DNA from: Mycobacterium asiaticum
GTDB taxonomy: Bacteria; Actinomycetota; Actinomycetes; Mycobacteriales; Mycobacteriaceae
NCBI RefSeq assembly: GCF_001673635.1
Contig: NZ_LZMH01000069.1
Span: forward strand, 310,001-374,000
Length of the DNA: 64,000 nucleotides
Direction of reading: 5' to 3'
Numbering within the stretch: position 1 is the stretch's first letter; each line of letters starts with the position of its first letter. Of this stretch, positions 35,702 to 43,882 are shown in pieces. The notes beneath the pieces are model-generated. The model saw only the letters and a program-made list of their open reading frames with translations. It ran no database searches and was not told the origin of the DNA. Position numbers and translations under genes: made by a program.

Positions 35702-36934
35702 GTGAACATCCAGTTGTTCCTCTTGATCATCGTCGTGATCACCGCACTGGCTTTCGACTTCACCAATGGGTTCCACGACACCGGCAACGCCATGGCGACC
35801 TCCATCGCCAGCGGTGCCTTGGCGCCCAAGGCGGCGGTAGCGCTCTCGGCGGTGCTGAACCTGATCGGCGCGTTCCTGTCCACGGCCGTGGCGGCGACGA
35901 TCGCCAAGGGGTTGATCGACGCGAATCTGGTCACCCTGGAGCTGGTGTTCGCCGGCCTGGTCGGTGGCATCGTGTGGAATTTGCTGACCTGGCTGCTCGG
36001 TATCCCCTCGAGTTCCTCGCACGCGCTGATCGGCGGCATCGTCGGCGCGACGATCGCAGCGGTCGGCGGGCACGGCGTCATCTGGAAGGGCGTGGTCTCC
36101 AAGGTCATCATTCCCGCCGTCATCGCCGCGGCGCTGGCGATCGTGGTCGGAGCGGCCGCCACCTGGCTGGTGTACCGGATCACCCGCGGCGTCGGGGACC
36201 AGCGCACCGAGGCCGGTTTCCGGCGCGGTCAGATCGGGTCGGCGTCACTGGTGTCGCTGGCGCACGGCACCAACGACGCGCAAAAGACGATGGGCGTGAT
36301 CTTCCTGGCGCTGATGTCCTACGGATCGGTGAGCAAGACGGCCAGCATGCCGCCGCTGTGGGTGATCGTGTGCTGCGCGGTGGCGATGGCCGGTGGAACG
36401 TACCTGGGCGGCTGGCGGATCATCCGCACGCTGGGCAAGGGGCTGGTCGAGATCAAATCACCACAGGGCATGGCGGCCGAATCGTCTTCGGCCGCAGTTA
36501 TTCTGCTGTCAGCCCACTTCGGTTACGCGCTGTCCACGACGCAGGTCTGCACCGGCTCGGTGCTGGGCAGCGGGGTGGGCAAGCCGGGCGCCGAGGTGCG
36601 CTGGGGGGTGGCCGGCCGGATGGCGACCGCGTGGCTGGTGACGCTGCCCCTGTCGGGGCTGGTTGGCGCGCTCACCTACTGGATCGTGCACCTGATCGGC
36701 GGCTACCCCGGTGCGATCGTCGGCTTCTCGCTGCTGATCGCGGTCGCGGCGACCATCTACCTGCGCTCGCGCCGGGTCAAGGTGGACCACAAGAACGTCA
36801 ACGCCGAGTGGGAAGGCAACCTGACCGCGGGCCTCGACGGCCCGGACCTACCGCCGCCGCACGGCACGGGCCCTAAGCGGGGTGCTTCGGCACCCGAATC
36901 CGACGGTCAGATCCCGGCACGGAGCGCCTCGTGA
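35702..36934 (+). CDS. pitA: Low-affinity inorganic phosphate transporter PitA
   Basis: A 410-residue PHO4-family transporter with about ten membrane helices and both signature repeats, DFTNGFHDTGNAMAT near the N-terminus and AHGTNDAQKTMGVI in the middle. It moves metal-phosphate with protons. GTG start 35702. Orthologue of Rv0545c. Confidence 0.94.
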   Translation: MNIQLFLLIIVVITALAFDFTNGFHDTGNAMATSIASGALAPKAAVALSAVLNLIGAFLSTAVAATIAKGLIDANLVTLELVFAGLVGGIVWNLLTWLLGIPSSSSHALIGGIVGATIAAVGGHGVIWKGVVSKVIIPAVIAAALAIVVGAAATWLVYRITRGVGDQRTEAGFRRGQIGSASLVSLAHGTNDAQKTMGVIFLALMSYGSVSKTASMPPLWVIVCCAVAMAGGTYLGGWRIIRTLGKGLVEIKSPQGMAAESSSAAVILLSAHFGYALSTTQVCTGSVLGSGVGKPGAEVRWGVAGRMATAWLVTLPLSGLVGALTYWIVHLIGGYPGAIVGFSLLIAVAATIYLRSRRVKVDHKNVNAEWEGNLTAGLDGPDLPPPHGTGPKRGASAPESDGQIPARSAS

Positions 36935-37206
36935 ACGCCTGGTTCAACATCGAGGCGACCGGCAAGATCCTGCTGTTCAGCCTGTTGGCCGGGGCGGCGC
37001 TGCCGGGGCTTTTCGCCCTCGGGGTGCGGTTGCAAGCCGCCGGTGCGAACGACGCGGGCGGCAGGGCGCGTCCGTTGCTGTCGGCGGTCGGATGGCTGAT
37101 TTACGCGCTGGTGGCGGTGGTGGTGATCCTCGGCGTGCTCTACATCGCCCGAGACTTCATCGCCCATCACACGCACTATCCCTTCTTAGGCGCCAAGCCA
37201 GCGTGA
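36931..37206 (+). CDS. Small two-span membrane protein (Rv0544c-like)
   Basis: A 91-residue protein with helices near 11-32 and 50-70. GTG start overlaps the pitA stop (GTGA), so translation is coupled and a link with phosphate transport is possible. No catalytic motif seen. Confidence 0.8.
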   Translation: MNAWFNIEATGKILLFSLLAGAALPGLFALGVRLQAAGANDAGGRARPLLSAVGWLIYALVAVVVILGVLYIARDFIAHHTHYPFLGAKPA

Positions 37207-37274
37207 AGCCGCATCATCCTTATGCGCATAACATGGGATGTTGTTGAATCTTCGGCGGGTGAATTGATCGCAGA

Positions 37275-37583
37275 ATGAACCGATTCCTCAGTTCGATCGT
37301 CGCCTGGCTGCGCGCCGGGTATCCCGAAGGCATACCGCCGACGGATTCCTTTGCCGTGCTTGCCTTGTTGGCGCGCCGGTTGACCAATGACGAGATCCGG
37401 ACGGTCGCCGACGAACTTACCCGCCGCGGCGACCTGCAGATCGACAACATCGACATCGGCGTGGCGATCACTCAGCACACCGATGAGCTGCCGTCGCCCG
37501 CCGACATCGAGCGGGTCCGGATCCGGCTGGCCGCCCAGGGCTGGCCGCTCGACGACGCACGCGAAAACGGGGACCGCGCATAG
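37275..37583 (+). CDS. DUF3349-family protein (Rv0543c-like)
   Basis: A 102-residue helical protein matching Rv0543c in size and position. The string LTNDEIRTVADELTRRGD is typical of DUF3349, a small mycobacterial/actinobacterial family with known structures but no known function. Confidence 0.85.
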   Translation: MNRFLSSIVAWLRAGYPEGIPPTDSFAVLALLARRLTNDEIRTVADELTRRGDLQIDNIDIGVAITQHTDELPSPADIERVRIRLAAQGWPLDDARENGDRA

Positions 37584-37597
37584 CCGTCCTGCGGGCG

Positions 37598-38722
37598 GTG
37601 CCCGTCCCCGCGGGTTCGGCGACCCGTGTGTTGTTGCCCGCGTTGCAACGGGTGCTCGACGGCCAAGACTCGGCGATGGTCGCGGTGCGCGACGGCGCGG
37701 CCGTACCCGGCCTGCGCGTCGGCCAAGAGATCGACGATGACGTGGCCCTGGTGGTGACGACGTCCGGGACCACCGGTGCGCCCAAGGGCGCGTTGCTGAC
37801 CGGGGCTGCCCTGACGGCCAGCGCTGCGGCCACCTACGAGCGGCTCGGCGGGCCGGGGCGCTGGCTGCTGGCCGTCCCGCCGTACCACATCGCCGGGCTG
37901 CAGGTCTTGGTCCGCAGCGTGCTGGCCGGCACCACGCCGGTAGAGCTGGACGTGTCCGCCGGGTTCGATATCGACGAATTACCTTCCGCTATCACAGCTT
38001 TGGGAGCGGGTAGACGTTACACGTCGCTGGTCGCCGCCCAGTTGGCCAAGGCGCTCACCCAACCCGGCGCCACCGCCGCGCTGGCCGATCTGGACGCCAT
38101 CCTGCTCGGCGGCGGGCCCGCACCGAGGCCCGTGCTCGACGCCGCCGCGGCAGCCGGCATCAATGTGGTGCGCACCTACGGGATGAGCGAGACCGCGGGC
38201 GGGTGCGTCTACGACGGCGTTCCGCTGAGCGGGGTGAGGCTGCGCATCCGTCCCGACGGCCGCATCATGCTGGGCGGGGACACGCTGGCCAAGGGCTACC
38301 GCAACCCCGTGATCCCGGACCCGTTCGCCGAACCCGGCTGGTTCCTGACCGACGATCTCGGCGCCGTTGGCGAGTCCGGCGAACTCACCGTGCTGGGCCG
38401 CGTGGACGACGCGATCAGCACCGGCGGGTTGACCGTGCTGCCAGGTCCCGTGGAAACCGCCTTGGCCGACCATCCCGCGGTGCGCGACTGCGCCGTGTTC
38501 GGGGTGCCCGACGAACGCCTGGGCCAGCGGGTGGTGGCCGCGGTGGTCGTCGGCGCGGGCGCCGAGGCACCGACGCTGCAAGAGCTGCGCACCCACGTCG
38601 CGCGCACACTCGACAGCACAGCCGCACCGCGCGAGGTGCACATCGTCGAGGAATTGCCGCGCCGCGGCATCGGCAAGGTGGACCGGGCCGCGTTGGTACG
38701 GCGATTCGGGTCAATAAGCTGA
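37598..38722 (+). CDS. menE: o-Succinylbenzoate-CoA ligase MenE
   Basis: A 374-residue adenylate-forming ligase. P-loop TTSGTTGAPKGALL, the YGMSETAGGCVYDG segment and a C-terminal lysine in GIGKVDRAAL are present. It activates o-succinylbenzoate with CoA, feeding MenB. GTG 37598 lies 14 bp after the DUF3349 gene. Shorter than typical fatty acid ligases, as expected for MenE. Confidence 0.93.
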   Translation: MPVPAGSATRVLLPALQRVLDGQDSAMVAVRDGAAVPGLRVGQEIDDDVALVVTTSGTTGAPKGALLTGAALTASAAATYERLGGPGRWLLAVPPYHIAGLQVLVRSVLAGTTPVELDVSAGFDIDELPSAITALGAGRRYTSLVAAQLAKALTQPGATAALADLDAILLGGGPAPRPVLDAAAAAGINVVRTYGMSETAGGCVYDGVPLSGVRLRIRPDGRIMLGGDTLAKGYRNPVIPDPFAEPGWFLTDDLGAVGESGELTVLGRVDDAISTGGLTVLPGPVETALADHPAVRDCAVFGVPDERLGQRVVAAVVVGAGAEAPTLQELRTHVARTLDSTAAPREVHIVEELPRRGIGKVDRAALVRRFGSIS

Positions 38723-38728
38723 CCTGTC

Positions 38729-40081
38729 GTGAGGATCGCCCGCCGGGAAACAGCCGCGGTCGCGGCGGCGGTCGCCCTGGTGGCAGCGGCGTTCGCACTG
38801 CCGCGGATGCACTGGGGCATCGACCCACGCCGGGATACCGGGCTGGATCGGTTCGCCGAGCACGCCGGCGCCACACCGATCTTCGGCTACTGGAAAGTCC
38901 ACGCCGGCTGGGGCACCGTGGTGGCCGCCGTGCTCGCGGCCGCCGCCGTGTATTGGGGTCCCATTGTGGCACAACGACTTCCCTGGCGTGCGGTGACGCT
39001 GGGCACCTGGGCCACGGCATGCGTGTGGGCGTTCTCCCTGGCGATGATCGACGGCTTCGGGCGTGGCTTCGCGCAGCGCTTGACGGGCCGGGACGAATAT
39101 CTGTGGGAGGTGCCCGGCGTCACCGACGTTCCGGCGACCCTGCGCACGTTTTCCAGCCGAATCCTGGATTTTCAGCCGCACTCGTGGACCACACACGTTT
39201 CCGGCCATCCGCCGGGAGCGCTGCTGACGTTCGTGTGGCTAGACCGGATCGGTCTGCACGGGGGCGCCTGGGCCGGCCTGCTGTGCCTACTCGCGGGCTC
39301 CAGCGCGGCGGCCGCCGTCCTGGTCACTGTGCGCGCCGTGGCCGACGAAACCACCGCCCGGCGGGCGGCACCGTTCGTGGCCGTGGCGCCGACGGCCATC
39401 TGGGTTGCGGTGTCGGCCGACGGTTACTACGCCGGGGTGGCCGCCTGGGGCATCGCCCTGCTGGCGGTGGCGGTGCACGGCGCGACGCGGTTCCCGGAGC
39501 TGGTGGGGGCCGCGGCCGGAGTGGTACTGGGCTGGGGCATCTTCCTCAGCTACGGGCTGGTGCTGATGGGCTTGCCGGCGCTGGCGGTGCTGGCCTCGGC
39601 GGCGAACTGGCGCGCCGCGCTGCGGGTGCTGGGCCCCGCCGTGTTGGCCGCGGTGGCGGTGGGGGTGAGCTTCGCCGTGGCCGGCTTCTACTGGTTCGAC
39701 GGCTATGAGTTGGTGCAGCAACGCTATTGGCAGGGGATCGCCAAGGACCGGCCGTTCCAATACTGGGTCTGGGGCAACCTGGCCTGCGTGGTCTGCGCCA
39801 TCGGTCTGGGCAGTGTCGCCGGCCTCAGTCGGGCATTCGACCCGGCCGCGATCCGCCGACTATCGGGCCTGCACCTGCTTCTGCTGGCCGCGGTGGTCGC
39901 AATCTGCTGCGCGGATCTGAGCATGCTCAGTAAGGCCGAGACGGAACGGATCTGGCTGCCGTTCACCATCTGGCTCACCGCGGCGCCCGTGCTGCTGCCG
40001 GTGCGTTCGCACCGGATATGGCTGGCGCTCAACGCCATTGGAGCGCTGGTGCTGAACACTGTGATCTTTACGAACTGGTAG
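38729..40081 (+). CDS. Polytopic membrane protein (Rv0541c-like)
   Basis: A 450-residue protein with about ten or more membrane helices and a large loop after the second or third. The overall layout (acidic residues in the first loop, WTTHVSGHPPGALL) resembles membrane glycosyltransferases that use polyprenyl-phosphate sugars, but I see no decisive motif. It sits beside a polyprenyl-phosphate mannose synthase-like gene, which is consistent. GTG start 38729, 6 bp after menE. Confidence 0.8.
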   Translation: MRIARRETAAVAAAVALVAAAFALPRMHWGIDPRRDTGLDRFAEHAGATPIFGYWKVHAGWGTVVAAVLAAAAVYWGPIVAQRLPWRAVTLGTWATACVWAFSLAMIDGFGRGFAQRLTGRDEYLWEVPGVTDVPATLRTFSSRILDFQPHSWTTHVSGHPPGALLTFVWLDRIGLHGGAWAGLLCLLAGSSAAAAVLVTVRAVADETTARRAAPFVAVAPTAIWVAVSADGYYAGVAAWGIALLAVAVHGATRFPELVGAAAGVVLGWGIFLSYGLVLMGLPALAVLASAANWRAALRVLGPAVLAAVAVGVSFAVAGFYWFDGYELVQQRYWQGIAKDRPFQYWVWGNLACVVCAIGLGSVAGLSRAFDPAAIRRLSGLHLLLLAAVVAICCADLSMLSKAETERIWLPFTIWLTAAPVLLPVRSHRIWLALNAIGALVLNTVIFTNW

Positions 40082-40168
40082 CCACTGGGACCGCCGAACC
40101 GAACCACACGGCGAAATCCGGCGCAATAACCCGCAGCCAGGTTCGACTCGCGAGCATCGGCCGGCGGA

Positions 40169-40828
40169 CTACAACCCAGCGGCGCGGGTGACGCGCGCGA
40201 ATCGCCCGCCGGGGCTGCAGGCCTTACGCACGGCGGCGACATCGTCCACGAGGTCGACGTCGGCCAGTGGTTGCACCAGCGACACTTCGATGCCGTTGTC
40301 GCGCAACGCTTTCAGCGTGAGGTCGCCGGTGTCGGGTGTGGACATGGGGACACCGCGCAGACACGCTGCCGCATCCGGGACGGTCAGTCCGAGTAGCCAC
40401 CAGCCGCCGTCCAGCGCCAGCCCCAGCACCGCCGCGTTCTCCAGCAGCCGCTGCGCACACTGCGTCAGCAGCGCGGCGGTGACCTGTGGGGTGTCCATTC
40501 CGATCTGTAGCACCGGATAGCCGTCGGCCGCATCGGCGTGGGCGTTGGCGAGCCGGTCGGCGAAGTCGTCACCACGCTGCTCGATCACGGTGAACGACTC
40601 CAGCCGCCGCCGTAGCTCGGCGGCACCGGCGGCATTGGCGAGGTTGCCGGTGAGCGCGACCACCCGGGCGGCGAACGGCGCGTCCGCGACCGCGTCCAGG
40701 GTGTCCAGCAAAGCGGCTGCGGCAATCTCGGCGGCGGCCCGGTCACCGACCGTCGCCGCCAGGCGGGTCTTGGCCAGTCCCGGTTCCGGCGCCTTGGCCA
40801 CCACCAGCGCCGTCACCGACAGGCTCAC
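40169..40828 (-). CDS. DUF2064 glycosyltransferase-like protein (Rv0540-like)
   Basis: GTG 40828 overlaps the stop of the next upstream gene and gives 219 residues, against 220 for Rv0540. The start LSVTALVVAKAPEPGLAKTR and the MDTPQVT segment are typical of the DUF2064 family, which has a nucleotidyl/glycosyl-transferase fold. Coupled with the GT2 gene, so likely in the same glycoconjugate pathway. Reaction unknown. Confidence 0.85.
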   Translation of the reverse strand: MSLSVTALVVAKAPEPGLAKTRLAATVGDRAAAEIAAAALLDTLDAVADAPFAARVVALTGNLANAAGAAELRRRLESFTVIEQRGDDFADRLANAHADAADGYPVLQIGMDTPQVTAALLTQCAQRLLENAAVLGLALDGGWWLLGLTVPDAAACLRGVPMSTPDTGDLTLKALRDNGIEVSLVQPLADVDLVDDVAAVRKACSPGGRFARVTRAAGL

Positions 40829-41466
40829 GAAATCACCTTCCAGAAGTCGACGATCGCGATGATGCTGCCCTTGAGCGACCCGCTCACCTTCGATTTGCCG
40901 CCCGTCCGCGGGCCGTAGCTCACGTCGAGTTCCACCACCCGCCACCCGGCGGCCGCGGCTCGTACCAGCAACTCCAACGGATAACCGGACCGCCGGTCGG
41001 TGACACCGAGTTCCAGCAACGCCTCACGGCGGGCCACCCGCATCGGCGCGATGTCGTGCACCGGCAGGCCGTGCCGGGTACGCAGCCGCCAGCTCATCAC
41101 CACGGTGCCTACCCGGGCCACCCACGGCCAGTGCAGCCCGGGCACCGGACGGCGGCGGCCGGTGACCATGTCGGCGCCGCGCTGCAATTCGTCGACCAGG
41201 CGTGGCAGGTCACCGGGATCCATCGAGCCGTCCGCGTCGATGACCGCCACGACCGGCGTATCCGCCGCGACCACTCCCGCGTGTACCGCAGCGCCGTAGC
41301 CGGGGCGCGACTCGGCGATCACCCGGGCACCGTGCCGGGTGGCGACGGCGGCGGTGTCGTCGGTGCTGTTGTTGTCCACCACCAGCGGCTGATAGCCGGC
41401 CGGGATCGCGGCGAGCACCGCCGGCAGTGATTCCGCTTCGTTGAGGCAGGGCAACACCACCGTCAC
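40825..41466 (-). CDS. GT2 polyprenyl-phosphate mannose synthase-like glycosyltransferase (Rv0539-like)
   Basis: GTG 41466 gives 213 residues (TTG 41475 is an alternative). The GT-A fold motifs are VVLPCLNEAESLP at the start, VVDNNSTDD, and the metal-binding DADGSMDPGD. Similar to dolichyl-phosphate mannose synthases but without the C-terminal membrane domain, so a soluble or peripheral enzyme that would transfer sugar to a polyprenyl phosphate. The longer upstream frame overlaps the Rv0538-like gene and is rejected. Confidence 0.88.
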   Translation of the reverse strand: MTVVLPCLNEAESLPAVLAAIPAGYQPLVVDNNSTDDTAAVATRHGARVIAESRPGYGAAVHAGVVAADTPVVAVIDADGSMDPGDLPRLVDELQRGADMVTGRRRPVPGLHWPWVARVGTVVMSWRLRTRHGLPVHDIAPMRVARREALLELGVTDRRSGYPLELLVRAAAAGWRVVELDVSYGPRTGGKSKVSGSLKGSIIAIVDFWKVIS

Positions 41467-41488
41467 GCTGGACAAGGCGGTTCCGGGG

Positions 41489-43579
41489 TCAGCGCGGCCA
41501 GGACGGGAAGGACCCCCCGCGGCCGCCCCCGCCACTGCTGCCGCCGCTGCTGCCGCCACCCGACGGCGCACGCGGCGCCACCGTCGGCACCCTCGGTGCC
41601 TGCGGCACCGGCGCCTGGGTCCGCGGAACCTGCGGCACCGGCGCCTGAGTTTGCGGCGCCTGAGGCACGGGTGCTTGGGTGCGCGGCGCCTGCGTCGGCG
41701 GCGCCACGGTCTGCTGCTGCGTCGGCACCTGCTGCGTCGGAGCCTGCGTCGGCACCTGCTGTGTCGGCGCCTGCGTCGGCACCTCCTGCGTGGGTTGTGG
41801 CGCAACCGTCGTCGGCGGCGGTGCCACGGTGGTCGGCGCCTGCGTCGTCGGAGCCTCCGTGGTGGGCGGAATCGTCGTGGTCTTCGGCGGTTGTGTGGTC
41901 GCCGGCGTGGTGGGCTGGGTCGTCGGCTGCGTGGTCACCGGCGTCGTCGGCGCTGTCGTGGGCGCGGTCGTCGGCGGCGTCGTGGGCGCGGTGGTCGGCG
42001 GCGTTGTCACCGGCGTCGTCGGACCAGTGGTCACCGGCGTCGTCGGCGGCGTCGTCGGCATGCCCGGCTGCCAGCCCGGATACGGCGGCTGCCAACCCGG
42101 ATACGGCGGCTGCCAGCCCGGATACGGCGGAATGAAGATCGGCACCGGCAGGGGTGCGGGGACCGGCACGGGCACCGGAGCCGCCGGTACGGGCGCCGGA
42201 GCCACGGGGGCGGGCGCCTGCCTCGGGATGTTCTGCACGGCGGGCACGGTGCCGCCCTGGAATCCCAGGGTGGGAATGTCGGGCGGCGGGGGTGGCACCG
42301 GGGCCTGCTGCTCGGTCGGCAACAGCGGCATGAACTTGCCCGGCTGGGCGTTCTGGTGGCCTTCGACCGGCAAAGTGGACGCGGTCGGCCGCACGGTCAC
42401 CGCGACAGCGACCGCCAGCGAAGCGAACCCGAGCACGGCGAAACCGATGACGGCGTTACTGATCAACAGCCGCCTCAGCTGTGGCCGGATGCCGGCCGTC
42501 TCGGGGTCGTCGGGGTCCAACCCGTCTTCGTACTCGTCGCCGTACTCGTCCCCGTAGTCGTCGAAACCGTCGGTGTCGACCGGCAGAATGTCGTACTCGC
42601 TGGCCTGCGAATACGCCAGCTGCTCGTCGCCCGAGCTGGGCGCTCCCCCGTCGGCGGGCTGCATGAAGGCTGTCGCGTCCCCAGGGGCCGCCGGGTCGCC
42701 GGAGGACACCCCGGAATGGAAGTGCGCGGTCGCGTTCGGGTCCCCGGCCACGTTCGGGTCTCCCGAAGAGACACCCGAATGGAAATTCGCGCCGCCTCCG
42801 TCCCCGGGGATCGGCGCAGCCATGGTGGCGTCCCCGAGGGAGGGTGCCGCCATCGTCGCGTCGGGCGACGCGGCCGGGGCGGCCATCGTCGCGTCCGGGT
42901 TGGCGAACGGGGCGGCCATCGTCGCATCGGGAGATGCGGTCGGCACCGCCATCGTCGCGTCTGCGGCTGCGCCGCGCGCCAGGGCGAAGTCGGGATCCCC
43001 CGGAATCTGGACGCTCATGGTCGACGCGGACTGCAGCTGGTCGGCGAACATCGCGGTGTTCTCGGGCGACGTTCCCACCAGCAGGACGTCGTCCGGGGTA
43101 CCGGCGTGGCCCGGGACCTGCGCCATCAACGTGTCGAAGGTCGCGCCGGCGTCACCTTCCACCGGCGACGCGGCCAGCACCGTTGGCGGCGCGTCCGGAT
43201 CAGCACTGGGCACCGCCAGGCTTGCCGTCTGGCTGCCGACCAGCAGGACCGCGGCACCGGCACGGCCGGGCCCCAGCAGCGCGGTGGCAGCCTGCGACTC
43301 GGAGACCACCTCGACGTTCGCCACCCCGGCGTAGCTCAGCGCCTGTTGTAGCTGGTTGGCCGCGTACTGGTCCGACCAGACCAGCCGGGTGCCGACCAAC
43401 CGGTGACCTTCGTCGGCCAACAGCCGATTCGTACCGACGATCGTCTCGGACAGGTCCGAGACCGGATTGTTCGTCAGCTCGACGGTGGATTGATCGATCA
43501 CCGCGCTACTGCGGGCGGCCTCGATCAGAGCCAGGCGTGCGACCTGGCCGGTAACGGCCACCCCCAACACCACGTCCAT
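41489..43579 (-). CDS. Pro/Thr/Gln-rich single-span membrane protein with internal repeats (Rv0538-like)
   Basis: A 696-residue protein, longer than the roughly 550 residues I recall for Rv0538. Residues 1-200 form an actin/HSP70-like domain (MDVVLGVAVTGQVARLALIE). Residues 207-256 hold five DATMAAP-type repeats, 266-296 two copies of FHSGVSSGDP, then an acidic stretch (339-359), a membrane helix (about 371-395) and a long extracytoplasmic tail. The tail has three YPGWQPP units (486-504), then PTT and QAPTQQVPT repeats. The final part is Gly/Ser-rich. Likely a cell-envelope protein. Repeat number may vary between strains. Ribosome site GGAGAG precedes ATG 43579. Confidence 0.88.
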   Translation of the reverse strand: MDVVLGVAVTGQVARLALIEAARSSAVIDQSTVELTNNPVSDLSETIVGTNRLLADEGHRLVGTRLVWSDQYAANQLQQALSYAGVANVEVVSESQAATALLGPGRAGAAVLLVGSQTASLAVPSADPDAPPTVLAASPVEGDAGATFDTLMAQVPGHAGTPDDVLLVGTSPENTAMFADQLQSASTMSVQIPGDPDFALARGAAADATMAVPTASPDATMAAPFANPDATMAAPAASPDATMAAPSLGDATMAAPIPGDGGGANFHSGVSSGDPNVAGDPNATAHFHSGVSSGDPAAPGDATAFMQPADGGAPSSGDEQLAYSQASEYDILPVDTDGFDDYGDEYGDEYEDGLDPDDPETAGIRPQLRRLLISNAVIGFAVLGFASLAVAVAVTVRPTASTLPVEGHQNAQPGKFMPLLPTEQQAPVPPPPPDIPTLGFQGGTVPAVQNIPRQAPAPVAPAPVPAAPVPVPVPAPLPVPIFIPPYPGWQPPYPGWQPPYPGWQPGMPTTPPTTPVTTGPTTPVTTPPTTAPTTPPTTAPTTAPTTPVTTQPTTQPTTPATTQPPKTTTIPPTTEAPTTQAPTTVAPPPTTVAPQPTQEVPTQAPTQQVPTQAPTQQVPTQQQTVAPPTQAPRTQAPVPQAPQTQAPVPQVPRTQAPVPQAPRVPTVAPRAPSGGGSSGGSSGGGGRGGSFPSWPR

Positions 43580-43882
43580 TTACGGCTCTCCTTCGGCTGA
43601 CTACCCCACAGCCAGCAATGTCCCGGCATCATTACACTGACGGCATACTCGTCATTCGGACGACAGGGTTCCCTATGTGCGCAGCGTAACCGGATTCCCT
43701 ACCCAGGGGGATGGTCACCGGATTTCCTTCGCCACTTCATAGCCTGCTCACAGCCGCGGCCGCGTCTTCCGAATGGAGAATATGTTCGCAACCGAACAAC
43801 GCAGCGGGCCAGTCAGGGGGTTCCCCTGCGGCAGAACCAAAGCTGCGCCCGCAGCAACCGACCTCGATCCCTTGGGGGCCTC
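43580..43882. other. 303-bp divergent intergenic region
   Basis: Contains the upstream regions of the divergent Rv0538-like and Rv0537c-like genes. Two near-identical 12-mers, ACCGGATTCCCT (43689-43700) and ACCGGATTTCCT (43717-43728), repeat at a 28-bp interval. No gene is convincing here; the plus-strand frame opening at 43711 is the shadow frame of the next gene. Confidence 0.6.

Noticed and set aside
41489-42960. Regularly repeated DNA that could look like a CRISPR array
   Set aside because: The repeats are in-frame codons for Pro/Thr/Gln and DATMAAP units, with no unique spacers and no cas genes.
41441-43351. Long Arg/His-rich plus-strand frame opposite the Rv0538-like gene
   Set aside because: Composition is that of an antisense shadow over repeat DNA; the minus strand encodes a coherent protein.
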